DNA of 43,572 nucleotides from Planctomyces sp. SH-PL62 (GTDB lineage Bacteria > Planctomycetota > Planctomycetia > Planctomycetales > Planctomycetaceae), in NCBI GenBank assembly GCA_945905295.1, contig CAMDPX010000036.1, positions 1 through 43,572 of the forward strand, in the 5' to 3' direction. Below are positions 24,301 to 31,947 of this stretch, one piece after another. Positions within the stretch are counted from its first letter, which is position 1, and every line of letters begins with the position of its first letter. The notes below the pieces were generated by a model. It saw only the letters and a program-made list of their open reading frames with translations, searched no databases and was not told the origin of the DNA. A program made the position numbers and the translations under genes.

Positions 24301-25322
24301 TCAAAACCAAGAAGACGACCTGCAAATTGCTGGCGACCGCCGATGAACTGGCTCAGCGATTGAATCATCCACATGCGCTGGCGATGGCTCTGATGGGCCG
24401 CGGCATCTCCGAGTTTTATTTCGGGAACTGGCGAGCCTCGACGGAGACCTGTGACCGCGCGACCGCCGCTCTCACGGAACACTGCACTGGAGTCGCCTGG
24501 GAACTCGACATGTCCAACGCCTTCGCCTACTGGGCGCTGTTTTGGCGGGGCGAGTTCGCGGAGATTCAACGCCGGTATCCGCGATTGATGGCGGACGCTC
24601 AACAACGAGGCGATCGACTGGCGGTCGCGAACTACACGACGTTCGCCGGCCCGTTCGCGTTTCTCCCGCAAGACGATGCCGCCGGTTTAGAGGTCGCACT
24701 GGCCGGAGCGATGGGAGATTGGTCGAAGCAGGACTTCCATGTGCAGCACTTCACCGCGCTGTCGGCTCAGACCTATCTGGAACTATCTCGCGGCCGATCC
24801 ATCGCGGCTTGGGAGCACATGCTGACTCAATGGCCGTCGCTCCGAGGTTCGTTCGTGCTGATGGTCGAAATCGTGCGGATCTACATGCACCACCTGCGAG
24901 CCGCCTCTGCGATCGCCGCCGCGTGTGAACTGCGAGCCTCTGGAAACCCAACCGCGAAGATCCCCGGCGGCGGACGCTCCTGGTCGATCGCCGACTTGGA
25001 AGCCGAAGCCGCTCGCTGGGCCAAGAAACTCGAACGCGAACGAGCGGCCTACGCGCGACCAATGGCCGCGCTGATCCGTGCCGCACTGGCTTTCAGTGCG
25101 GGCCAAACGAGCGCGGCGTGCGACCATTTGAAATTCGCTGCCACTCAGTTTCGACAAATCGAAGCCAACATGTTCTCCGCCGCCGCGCAGTTTCAACTCG
25201 GCCGCCTGATGGGTGGCGACGTCGGCCAACAACAACTGGCCGAAGCGGAACAACGCATGCGAGCCCAAAACGTTCTGAACCCCAATCGCATCGCCAACCT
25301 GTTCGCACCGGGATTTGGGTAG
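21363..25322 (+). CDS. Ser/Thr kinase - AAA ATPase - TPR signalling protein (PknK-like layout)
   Basis: The 1319-aa protein has no membrane helix. Kinase domain ~15-325: GAGGMGVVYE loop, Lys45, HRDIKPPN at 187-194, DFG 207-209, YMSPEQAEG. An AAA_16-type NTPase domain follows (about 340-700), with FVGRKEQLDQM at the start, Walker A GESGAGKT at 370-377 and Walker B LILLIDDLQWGD around 491-502. The C-terminal ~600 residues are helical TPR-like repeats (for example HYAAAADEAGRALAFEQAAN). This is the layout of multidomain kinase/ATPase regulators that integrate signals through oligomerising TPRs. A palindromic insertion encodes about residues 617-644. The kinase domain differs from the three receptor kinases and keeps DFG. 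No output partner is adjacent. Start ATG has a weak Shine-Dalgarno. Confidence 0.9.
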   Translation: MTDPLPTTNFTGTERFEVVRQLGAGGMGVVYEVFDKQRDARVALKFLPQVAPEALFAFKQEFRTLADVSHPNLVGLYELFSEGEQWFFTMELIDGVDLRTFILGDAAVDARVSNPNEVTALVSRVSHDTDWDGDQTGPAHLLRTGQAPAPWTGPSPVLDEGVLIRLRSTLRQLAIGLREIHSHGLLHRDIKPPNVLVRKDGRVVVLDFGLASDQHFGESKSKQIVGTVAYMSPEQAEGKPLTPASDWYSVGSMLYQVLTGQCPFGGGSKTVMSAKRTRDPDAPQKLNPVVPEDLNNLAMALLSRDPSARPNASDILRWLGVNDAPSADATQQDASDSATHFVGRKEQLDQMNRDFEAVRAGGTAVVLVRGESGAGKTALVQRFLEGLPKDLETVVLAGRCYEQESVPFKAFDSLIDMLTRHLERLPQPELASLLPRDVASLSRIFPVVQRIPAIAQAPSRMATVPDHVELRRRAFAALREMFARLGDRHPLILLIDDLQWGDVDSANLFNELLQAPDPPVMLVLGTYRAEDEQRSECLRLLAASATTPSPVSRRVISLSPLTHDESLELAIDLLHRRDPAALAEAEQIVRESNGSPYFLSELAHDVRDGFHESSSPVAELARVRTDDDVRTDGDPARILANSATTAPESLKIRLDDALWRRIERLPENARTVLEVLSVASRPLRLVDALKVAHVSDSHAALTRLRHDRFLRATGAGADELLAPYHDRIRETFVKRLPAEALRNRHLTLATTLAAGGVADAQTLAIHYEGAGDRESAGRHYAAAADEAGRALAFEQAANLYRKSLEQRPSSGTERCALLVRLADALASSGRGIEAAEQYLAASGLAGSDETLMLQSKAGFNFCAAGDIDSGREALAGVLTRLGMSLPKTRTRALLSLVLNRVRLIMRGIKFRERPDSQLTNDERMRLDVTWQVATGLFVIDTIRGTDFATRNTLLALKTGEPYRIARSLAWEATQTSMEGVKTKKTTCKLLATADELAQRLNHPHALAMALMGRGISEFYFGNWRASTETCDRATAALTEHCTGVAWELDMSNAFAYWALFWRGEFAEIQRRYPRLMADAQQRGDRLAVANYTTFAGPFAFLPQDDAAGLEVALAGAMGDWSKQDFHVQHFTALSAQTYLELSRGRSIAAWEHMLTQWPSLRGSFVLMVEIVRIYMHHLRAASAIAAACELRASGNPTAKIPGGGRSWSIADLEAEAARWAKKLERERAAYARPMAALIRAALAFSAGQTSAACDHLKFAATQFRQIEANMFSAAAQFQLGRLMGGDVGQQQLAEAEQRMRAQNVLNPNRIANLFAPGFG
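23211..23293 (+). repeat. Inverted repeat inside the kinase-AAA gene
   Basis: GTAGCCGAACTCGCCAGAGT (arm 23211-23234) and its partner 23270-23293 match at 22 of 24 positions. Between them GTTCGGACGGATG occurs twice. The translation VAELARVRTDDD...RILANSA is in frame and looks like an unstructured insertion in the ATPase region. Confidence 0.85.
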
Positions 25323-25394
25323 ACACACTTGATCTCAAACCCGGTTGTGATTGAGTCGAGTTTGCAGTTTGTCTGAAGGTCAAGTTCAAGGCTG

Positions 25395-25512
25395 ATTCCC
25401 CACGGATGGCATGGCAATACCACGGATGAAGACAGGAAAGTGGGGAAACGAAAGCGGTCGCGGTTCTTATGCCTCCCTTAATCCGTGGTATCGCCATGCC
25501 ATCCGTGGGAAT
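25395..25512. repeat. Inverted repeat upstream of the oxidoreductase gene
   Basis: ATTCCCCACGGATGGCATGG (arm 25395-25427) pairs with arm 25481-25512 ending CCATCCGTGGGAAT. It occupies much of the 297-bp gap between the kinase-AAA gene and the FAD oxidoreductase gene; nothing else is seen there. Confidence 0.85.
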
Positions 25513-25619
25513 TCTGCTTTGGGTCTGGGCTGGTTGGCGTCACCCCCCGGACGAATCACATGGCATTGCCCGGGGGCGAACGCCGCCGGATTCACCTGTT
25601 TGAGCAAGAAAGGTTGCTG

Positions 25620-27263
25620 ATGTCCAAAGTCATTGTCCTCGGTGGTGGAGTTGCCGGCCTGAGCGCCGCGCATGAGTTGATCGAGCGCGGGTTTGAGGTC
25701 GAGGTCTATGAACAGCGGCCGGATCATTGGGGTGGGAAAGCTCGCAGCATGGGGGCTCCGGGGACCGGCACCGGCGGGCGAGCGGATCTGCCTGGCGAGC
25801 ATGGCTTCCGATTCTTTCCCGGCTTTTACAAACATCTGCCCGACACGATGACTCGCATCCCGCTGGGGGGAGATTGGAGCGTCGCCGACAACCTCGTGGG
25901 GACCACTCAGATTGAGATGACTCAGGAGAACGCCGATCCGATCATCACGCCGGCTCAGTTCCCCACAACACTTCAAGACTTCATTCAGACGATTTGGGAG
26001 CTGGCCCACAGCCATACCGGTATTCCAAAGGACGAATCGCTGTTCTTCGCCGAGCGGCTGTATCAAATCCTGACCTCTTGCCAGGAACGCCGGCTGGGCG
26101 AATACGAAAAGATCGCGTGGTGGGATTTCATCGACGCTGACAACAAGTCGGCGGAGTACCAAAAGATTCTGGGTGAAGGGCTGACCCGCTCGCTCGTGGC
26201 GATGCAGGCGAAGATCGCCAGCACACGCACCGTCGGAGACATTCTGCTGCAATTGATCCTCAACAACGTGACTCCCGGAGTGCAGACCGATCGCGTGTTG
26301 AATGGCCCGACGAACGATGTCTGGCTGACTCCGTGGATCAATTACCTGACGCAGCGCGGTGTCACGCTGACTCAAAACGCCGCCGTGCAGAGCTTGCAGT
26401 TGAGCGGTCGGCAAATCACCGGCGCGGTGGTGCAGGTCGGCGAGCAATCGGTCACGGTGCAAGGGGACTATTACATCGCCGCCATGCCGGTCGAAGTCAT
26501 GACGAAGTTGGTGACGTCCGCCATTGCCGCCGTCTCGCCGTCATTGGCTCAGATCGGCAATCTCATGACGCGGTGGATGAACGGCATTCAGTTTTATCTG
26601 CGGGGGGACGTACCGCTGGATCACGGTCACTGCATCTACCTCGATTCGGTCTGGGCGTTGACCTCAATCTCGCAGCATCAGTTCTGGCCGAACACCAATC
26701 TGGCGAACTACGGCAACGGCGAAGTGACCGGCATCCTCTCGGTCGATATTTCCGACTGGACGACTCCCGGCAACAAGGTCGTCTTGAAGCCCGCCGAACA
26801 ATGCACGGCCGACGAAGTGCAGACCGAAGTCTGGGCACAACTCAAGGCCCACTTGAATCGCAACGGTCAGACGGTGCTGGCGGATGAGAATCTTGTCGGC
26901 TGGAATCTGGACCCGGACATCACGTTCCCGCGCAGCTCGCCAATGAACGACGGCAACGACGAGCCGTTGCTGATCAACATCACCGACTCGTGGCAGTACC
27001 GCCCCGAAGCGACGATCGAGATTCCGAATCTGTTTCTCGCTTCAGACTATGTGCGGACCTACACGGACCTGGCGACGATGGAAGGTGCCAACGAAGCCGC
27101 CCGCCGCGCCGTCAACGGCATCCTGGCCGCATCGAACTCCAACGCGAAACTCTGCCAACTCTGGCCGTTTCACGAGCCTGATATTTTCCTTCCTCTGCGA
27201 GCCTTAGATCTCATTCGCTACAAGCTCGGTCGCCCGTGGGGCCAGGCGTCGCCATTCGCATAA
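25620..27263 (+). CDS. FAD-dependent amine oxidase / desaturase-like oxidoreductase
   Basis: The protein is 547 aa from the ATG at 25620, preceded by AAAGG. The open frame upstream to 25485 is repeat sequence. The N-terminal Rossmann motif VIVLGGGVAGLSAAHEL binds the FAD ADP moiety, and EVEVYEQRPDHWGGKA is the usual second strand and GGK motif of the phytoene-desaturase/amine-oxidase superfamily. The C-terminal FAD motif is LFLASDYVRTYTDLATMEGA. The closest general type is the carotenoid/squalene desaturase or hydroxysqualene-dehydroxylase-like group. No terpenoid genes are nearby, so the substrate is open. No signal peptide is present. Confidence 0.85.
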   Translation: MSKVIVLGGGVAGLSAAHELIERGFEVEVYEQRPDHWGGKARSMGAPGTGTGGRADLPGEHGFRFFPGFYKHLPDTMTRIPLGGDWSVADNLVGTTQIEMTQENADPIITPAQFPTTLQDFIQTIWELAHSHTGIPKDESLFFAERLYQILTSCQERRLGEYEKIAWWDFIDADNKSAEYQKILGEGLTRSLVAMQAKIASTRTVGDILLQLILNNVTPGVQTDRVLNGPTNDVWLTPWINYLTQRGVTLTQNAAVQSLQLSGRQITGAVVQVGEQSVTVQGDYYIAAMPVEVMTKLVTSAIAAVSPSLAQIGNLMTRWMNGIQFYLRGDVPLDHGHCIYLDSVWALTSISQHQFWPNTNLANYGNGEVTGILSVDISDWTTPGNKVVLKPAEQCTADEVQTEVWAQLKAHLNRNGQTVLADENLVGWNLDPDITFPRSSPMNDGNDEPLLINITDSWQYRPEATIEIPNLFLASDYVRTYTDLATMEGANEAARRAVNGILAASNSNAKLCQLWPFHEPDIFLPLRALDLIRYKLGRPWGQASPFA

Positions 27264-27293
27264 GGCGAGCAGCCGGTGAGAACTTCCCGTCGA

Positions 27294-27401
27294 CGAAATC
27301 GTCAGATTTCGGACGAACCGTAGCCGAAATCGTCAGATTTCGGACGAACTCGCGAGCGACGTCCAACCCGCGTTCAGCGCACCGAAATCTGACGATTTCG
27401 G
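27294..27401. repeat. Three copies of a 20-bp palindrome
   Basis: CCGAAATCGTCAGATTTCGG, itself an imperfect palindrome, occurs at 27294-27312 (first base missing), at 27324-27343, and in the opposite orientation at 27382-27401. All three lie between the oxidoreductase gene and the start of kinase 2, the last one 48 bp before the ATG. They may be REP-type repeats or protein-binding sites. Confidence 0.88.
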
Positions 27402-27449
27402 CGACGGACAGTTATCATCCGCCGCACATCTTCAGGCGGGAGTCCTCTT

Positions 27450-30400
27450 ATGCCGTTGACGGTCGAGCAATTTACTCAGCGATTGGCGTCGTCCGGCGTG
27501 ATGTCGGAGGACTCGTTGCTCGACGTGCTGTCGCCGTTGAACGGGAACGTGGCGGAATGCGCCGATGGCGAACAGCTTGCTCGCGAGTTGGTCAAGCAGA
27601 AGAAGCTGACCAAGTGTCAGGCCGAGCAAATCTACGCCGGCAAAGAGAAGTCGCTGACGTTGGGCAATTACATCCTGCTCGACAAGCTCGGCCAAGGCGG
27701 CATGGGGATGGTGCTGAAGGCGCAGCACAAGCGGATGAAGCGGCTGGTGGCTCTGAAGGTGATGTCTCCGGCAGCGGTGAAGACGCCGGACTCGTTGAAG
27801 CGGTTTCATCGTGAGGTCGAGGCGGCGGCCAAGCTGCGGCATCCGAACATTGTCGCCGCCGACGACGCGGACGAAGCGAAAGGGACGCACTTCCTCGTGA
27901 TGGAGTACGTCGATGGCAGCGATCTGTCGGTGCTCGTCAAGAAGCACGGGCCGCTGCCGGTCGAGCAGGCGGTGCAGTGCATCATTCAAGCGGCGCGCGG
28001 ATTGGAGTTCGCTCACGAGCAGGGAGTCATTCATCGCGACATCAAGCCGGCGAACTTGCTGATCGACGCCAAGGGGACGGTCAAAATTCTCGACATGGGG
28101 CTGGCTCGGATCGAGGGAGCGGTCGGCGGCAGTTCGGAAGGGGCGGGGCTGACGAGCACCGGCACGATCATGGGGACGGTCGATTACATGTCCCCCGAAC
28201 AAGCGATGGACACCAAGCACGCGGATGCGCGGAGCGACATCTATTCGCTGGGTTGCACGCTGTACTACTTGCTGACCGGCCGAGTCGCGTACGACGGCGA
28301 CACGATCATGAAGAAGCTGATGGCGCACCAGAACGCGCCGATTCCGTCGCTCGTTGATGCACATCGTAGGTTGGGATTCCGTCCCGACCCCGATGGCGCG
28401 GCGGCAGGTCGGGACGGAGTCCCAACCTACGATGCACTCAACGCTGTCTTCCGGCGGATGGTCGCGAAGCGGCCGGAGGATCGGCCGCAGACGATGACGC
28501 AGGTGATGGCCGAGTTGGAGCGTTGTCTCTCCGGCGGTTCGCCGACGATTGCGATTCAGCCGAACTCCAGCACGACGACGAGCGGCGTCGGCAGCGGGAA
28601 TGAACTGCAAGATTTCTTGAGACAGATCAGCGGCGGAGAGAGTTCGACGGCGACGAGTGCGGCTCCGGCTGGCTCGAAGGGAACGGCGGTGGCTTCTTCA
28701 TCGGGCGAGGCCGAGACGATGATTTCGTCGGCGGGTGAAGGAGGGACCGATCCGCGTACCGATCAGTCGCTGACCATTGAGCGGTCTGGCGAGCCGATGG
28801 GCGTTAGCCCTCGGACAGTCCGGGGGCTGACGCCCTCCGGCTCACCAAGTCACAAGATGAAACTCTGGTTCGGTTCGATCGCGGCGGTCGTCGTTGTCCT
28901 GCTCGCGATCGTGTTCGCCGTGCGCGGCAAGTCGGGCACGCTGCATCTGGAGATCACCGACGATCACACGGAAGTGACCATTGGCGAGACAGGCCGCGTC
29001 GTGAAGGGAGTGGCCGACGAAGAGGTCCGGTTGCCGCTGGGCGAGCATGTGTTGCACGTTGAACGGGGCGAACTGAAGTTCGATACGCCGGCAATCACGG
29101 TGGCGAAGGGTGATCCAATCGCGATCAAGGTCGAACGAGTCGGCAATCGCATTCGCGTGATGCGCGGCAACGAGTTTCTCACCGCAAAGGAATTGCCGAG
29201 ATCGAAATCGAGTGGCACGAAGGCGGGGAGTTCTTCGGCTCCAAACTATGCTCTGAAGTTCGACGGGCAGAGCCACGTCGAAATTCCGTCGCTGAAGTGG
29301 GACGGAAAGGAACCGGTCACTTTGGAGTTTGTGGTGTCGGTCGATGCTGAGGAAGCCGCCGTCGCCGGATCACTGGTCGTCGCCTCGTGGCCCTCTCCGA
29401 AGTCTGAAAAAGAATTGTTGGCCTATCGAATCAGCAACATCTGGGCGTTTGACGCGAGGCACTTGAACAAGCGCTGGATCAGTTCGGTGAATACTCTTCG
29501 TCCCAATGAGCGTGTGCTGGTGACCTGCATCTGGGACGGCAAGCAAACATTGATTCAGGCCAATGCGGATCAAGGAAACGTTTTTGAGGACATCTCAAGT
29601 CCGTTCGTGGTCGGACCGGGCTTGTGGATCGGCGGCTCGGAAAGCCACGCCAATGGTGCCATGCGTTTCCGAGGCACCATCGAGCAGGTCCGCGTTTCCA
29701 AAGGAGTCCGCACCGCGTTGTCGGCACCGCCGGCGGGCAAGCTCCCGAAAGACAGTTCGACGCTCGCGCTGTACCACTTCGCCGAGGGACGCGGTTCCGT
29801 CCTGAAGGACTCGTCCGGCAACAACCATCACGGCAAGATCGTCGGCGCGAAGTGGGTGAAGGCGGACGGGGCGGCGATCAATCCGACGGCAAGTCCTCCC
29901 GATGGACCACCGGCCTTTGTCCTGACCCGCGACAAGCAGCGAGTAGGCGCGTTTCAGACGCTGGCCGAGGCGTTCGCTCAACTCGGCCAGGACAACGTCA
30001 TCGAGATTCACGGCAACGGGCCGTTCGCGGTGGGCAACTTGAAGTCGGAAGGCAAGAACTCGCTGACGCTGAAGTCCGCTCCAGGCTACCGAGCGAGAAT
30101 CACTCCCACCGACCCTTCTTTTGATCCGAGGCGAGTCATTTTTCAGATGACTGTCGTTGAATCACTGCGCGTCGAAGGAATTGACATCATCAGCGATTTT
30201 TCGGCACTTTTATTCAATGGTTTTGGCAAATCGTGGCACATTCAAAACTGTCGGCTCGTCGTTCTGAATCAACAAGGGAGGGGCGCGATTCGGTTTGAGG
30301 GTTCAAAGTTGCGACTGGAAGACAGCCTGTTGCTTCTCGTTGAAATCGGAGGAGCAGTCGCACTCCCGCGTCGCGACGCTCAGCAAGTGGAAGTGGTCAA

Positions 30401-31715
30401 CAACGTCATCTTCCAGGGTGCTGACCGTCCGTTTTGTCAAAGCGTGTATCAAGACGAATTTGACTATGCCCTGAAGCTCGAACGCAACACGATGTTTGCG
30501 ACGTTGTCCGTGGGATTCAACAAAGTTCCGAAACGCAAAGCCCTATCCGTCGAGGCTGTAGGTAATCTCTTCGGCCAAACCGCCGTATTGGCCGGCGAGG
30601 GACTCGACACGAACGCATTTCTCTGGCAGGGACGCGACAACGTCTATTTCGATTCCATCGGCGTCGCCGCAGATGTGACCGCTCCAACGAGGCCACGCAT
30701 CTCATTGAAGTCGTGGATCAGCGACCACAAGCGGGACGAGCAGAATTCGCGCGAGATCAACGCGGTCGTCCCGCAGTGGAACGACTTGGCCACCACCGAC
30801 CCCGATCAGTTCGCCGGACGGGTGCTCGATCTGGCCAAGACTCTCCACACCACGCACAAGGCCGGAGCCGATGTGTCGAAGTGGCCGGCGGCCGTTGAGG
30901 CAGCCGCTCAGACGAGCGATCCTGATCGCCGCGCGGCGACTTACATTCTTTCCGTCGGCGGGAGCGTACGGATCAATGAGATTCCGCAGGACTACACCGA
31001 CGTTCGCGAGTTGCCGAAGTCACGCTTTCGGCTGACGTCGATCACGGTGAGTGACTCTCCGAAAATCAGCGATGCGGGACTGGCCGCGTGTCGGGGCTGC
31101 CAGCATCTGACGCAGCTTACGATGGTCGCCCCCGTCGGCGATGCGGGGTTGGAGCCATTTCGCGAATGTAAAAAGCTGAAGGAACTGGTTCTCTATCACA
31201 CGAAGGTGACGGACGCCGGACTGGCTTACTTCAGCGGCTGTCGTGATCTCACGACGCTGACAATCCTGGAAGGGAGACAGGTCACGGACCTCGGCCTGTC
31301 GCACTTCAAGGACTGCACGAAATTGGAATCCCTCGGACTGTCTCGTCTACAGATGACCGAGAAGGGGATCGGCCATTTCCGAGATTGCCAGAACTTGCGG
31401 TCACTCAGCATTCGGAATTCCCCGTTGGATGATGCAGCGTTTGCGCATCTGAAGAACTTCCCGAAGCTGACTCGGCTCGATTTCGCCAGCGACCAGATGA
31501 CGAATGCCGGTCTCGTCAGTCTTCCGAGTCTCAAAGATTTGACGTTGCTGGTCCTCGCCGGAACGCAGGTCGATGACGCCGGTGTCGAACATCTCAAAAA
31601 GCTGACCAAGCTCACAAGACTGAATTTGGTCCTAAACAAGCTGACATCGGCCGGCCTCGCCGAACTGAAGAAGGCGCTGCCGGACTGCACGATCGACACG
31701 GACATTATGCCGTAA
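27450..31715 (+). CDS. Giant receptor Ser/Thr kinase 2 with LamG, beta-helix and LRR ectodomains
   Basis: The 1421-aa protein starts at an ATG with GGGAG 7 bp upstream. The N-terminal segment 1-70 (ELVKQKKLTKCQAEQIYAGK) is shared by the three receptor kinases. The kinase lies at ~73-365: GQGGMGMV loop, Lys103, HRD 195-197, DMG at 215. A Ser/Thr/Gly-rich juxtamembrane linker and one membrane helix (about 471-489) follow. Outside are a short PEGA-like beta domain (about 493-575), LamG-like (about 600-805), a right-handed beta-helix/pectate-lyase-like region (about 820-1085), and an LRR block (about 1158-1421) with TKVTDAGLAYF-type repeats. Two dispersed palindromes are translated inside it. Ligand and targets unknown. 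The front half is almost the same as kinase 3. Confidence 0.9.
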   Translation: MPLTVEQFTQRLASSGVMSEDSLLDVLSPLNGNVAECADGEQLARELVKQKKLTKCQAEQIYAGKEKSLTLGNYILLDKLGQGGMGMVLKAQHKRMKRLVALKVMSPAAVKTPDSLKRFHREVEAAAKLRHPNIVAADDADEAKGTHFLVMEYVDGSDLSVLVKKHGPLPVEQAVQCIIQAARGLEFAHEQGVIHRDIKPANLLIDAKGTVKILDMGLARIEGAVGGSSEGAGLTSTGTIMGTVDYMSPEQAMDTKHADARSDIYSLGCTLYYLLTGRVAYDGDTIMKKLMAHQNAPIPSLVDAHRRLGFRPDPDGAAAGRDGVPTYDALNAVFRRMVAKRPEDRPQTMTQVMAELERCLSGGSPTIAIQPNSSTTTSGVGSGNELQDFLRQISGGESSTATSAAPAGSKGTAVASSSGEAETMISSAGEGGTDPRTDQSLTIERSGEPMGVSPRTVRGLTPSGSPSHKMKLWFGSIAAVVVVLLAIVFAVRGKSGTLHLEITDDHTEVTIGETGRVVKGVADEEVRLPLGEHVLHVERGELKFDTPAITVAKGDPIAIKVERVGNRIRVMRGNEFLTAKELPRSKSSGTKAGSSSAPNYALKFDGQSHVEIPSLKWDGKEPVTLEFVVSVDAEEAAVAGSLVVASWPSPKSEKELLAYRISNIWAFDARHLNKRWISSVNTLRPNERVLVTCIWDGKQTLIQANADQGNVFEDISSPFVVGPGLWIGGSESHANGAMRFRGTIEQVRVSKGVRTALSAPPAGKLPKDSSTLALYHFAEGRGSVLKDSSGNNHHGKIVGAKWVKADGAAINPTASPPDGPPAFVLTRDKQRVGAFQTLAEAFAQLGQDNVIEIHGNGPFAVGNLKSEGKNSLTLKSAPGYRARITPTDPSFDPRRVIFQMTVVESLRVEGIDIISDFSALLFNGFGKSWHIQNCRLVVLNQQGRGAIRFEGSKLRLEDSLLLLVEIGGAVALPRRDAQQVEVVNNVIFQGADRPFCQSVYQDEFDYALKLERNTMFATLSVGFNKVPKRKALSVEAVGNLFGQTAVLAGEGLDTNAFLWQGRDNVYFDSIGVAADVTAPTRPRISLKSWISDHKRDEQNSREINAVVPQWNDLATTDPDQFAGRVLDLAKTLHTTHKAGADVSKWPAAVEAAAQTSDPDRRAATYILSVGGSVRINEIPQDYTDVRELPKSRFRLTSITVSDSPKISDAGLAACRGCQHLTQLTMVAPVGDAGLEPFRECKKLKELVLYHTKVTDAGLAYFSGCRDLTTLTILEGRQVTDLGLSHFKDCTKLESLGLSRLQMTEKGIGHFRDCQNLRSLSIRNSPLDDAAFAHLKNFPKLTRLDFASDQMTNAGLVSLPSLKDLTLLVLAGTQVDDAGVEHLKKLTKLTRLNLVLNKLTSAGLAELKKALPDCTIDTDIMP
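28365..28431 (+). repeat. P2 repeat inserted in frame inside kinase 2
   Basis: Arms 28365-28389 and 28407-28431 (CGTAGGTTGGGATTCCGTCC / GGTCGGGACGGAGTCCCAAC) match the intergenic element at 11060-11152. It encodes RRLGFRPDPDGAAAGRDGVP in the C-lobe of the kinase, between the KKLMAHQ helix and NAVFRRMVAKRPEDRP. Confidence 0.95.
28791..28843 (+). repeat. P1-related repeat in the juxtamembrane linker of kinase 2
   Basis: GAGCCGATGGGCGTTAGCCC (arm 28791-28814) and arm 28820-28843 pair at 20 of 24 positions; the core GGGCGT(T/C)AGCCC resembles family P1. It is translated as GEPMGVSPRTVRGLTPSGSP just before the membrane helix. Confidence 0.8.
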
Positions 31716-31728
31716 GGAAAGGAATCTC

Positions 31729-31782
31729 AGTCGCGGGAGTCCGCCGCGGCGGAAGCTACGTAGGCGAGTCGCTCCCGCGACT
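31729..31782. repeat. Inverted repeat after kinase 2
   Basis: AGTCGCGGGAG (31729-31739) pairs with CTCCCGCGACT (31772-31782), with the palindrome CCGCCGCGGCGG inside. It follows the kinase 2 stop by ~14 bp and may end that transcript. The rest of 31783-31947 contains nothing recognisable. Confidence 0.75.
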
Positions 31783-31947
31783 CGCATTCGCGAACGTCGA
31801 TCAGGGTTCATTCTGTGTGACGCTTGCACAACCACTCGCTGGCGCGTCGTGCTGGAACCCGTGAGGCTCTGACTGCGATGACGTGACTTTGATAAGCTCG
31901 GCAAAACTTGCACATCACCCAATCTGAGACGTCCCTCAATTCACATC

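Noticed and set aside
27432-28610. Minus-strand open frame (392 codons) opposite the kinase 2 kinase domain
   Set aside because: It is a shadow of a conserved kinase domain; similar shadows occur opposite kinases 1 and 3.
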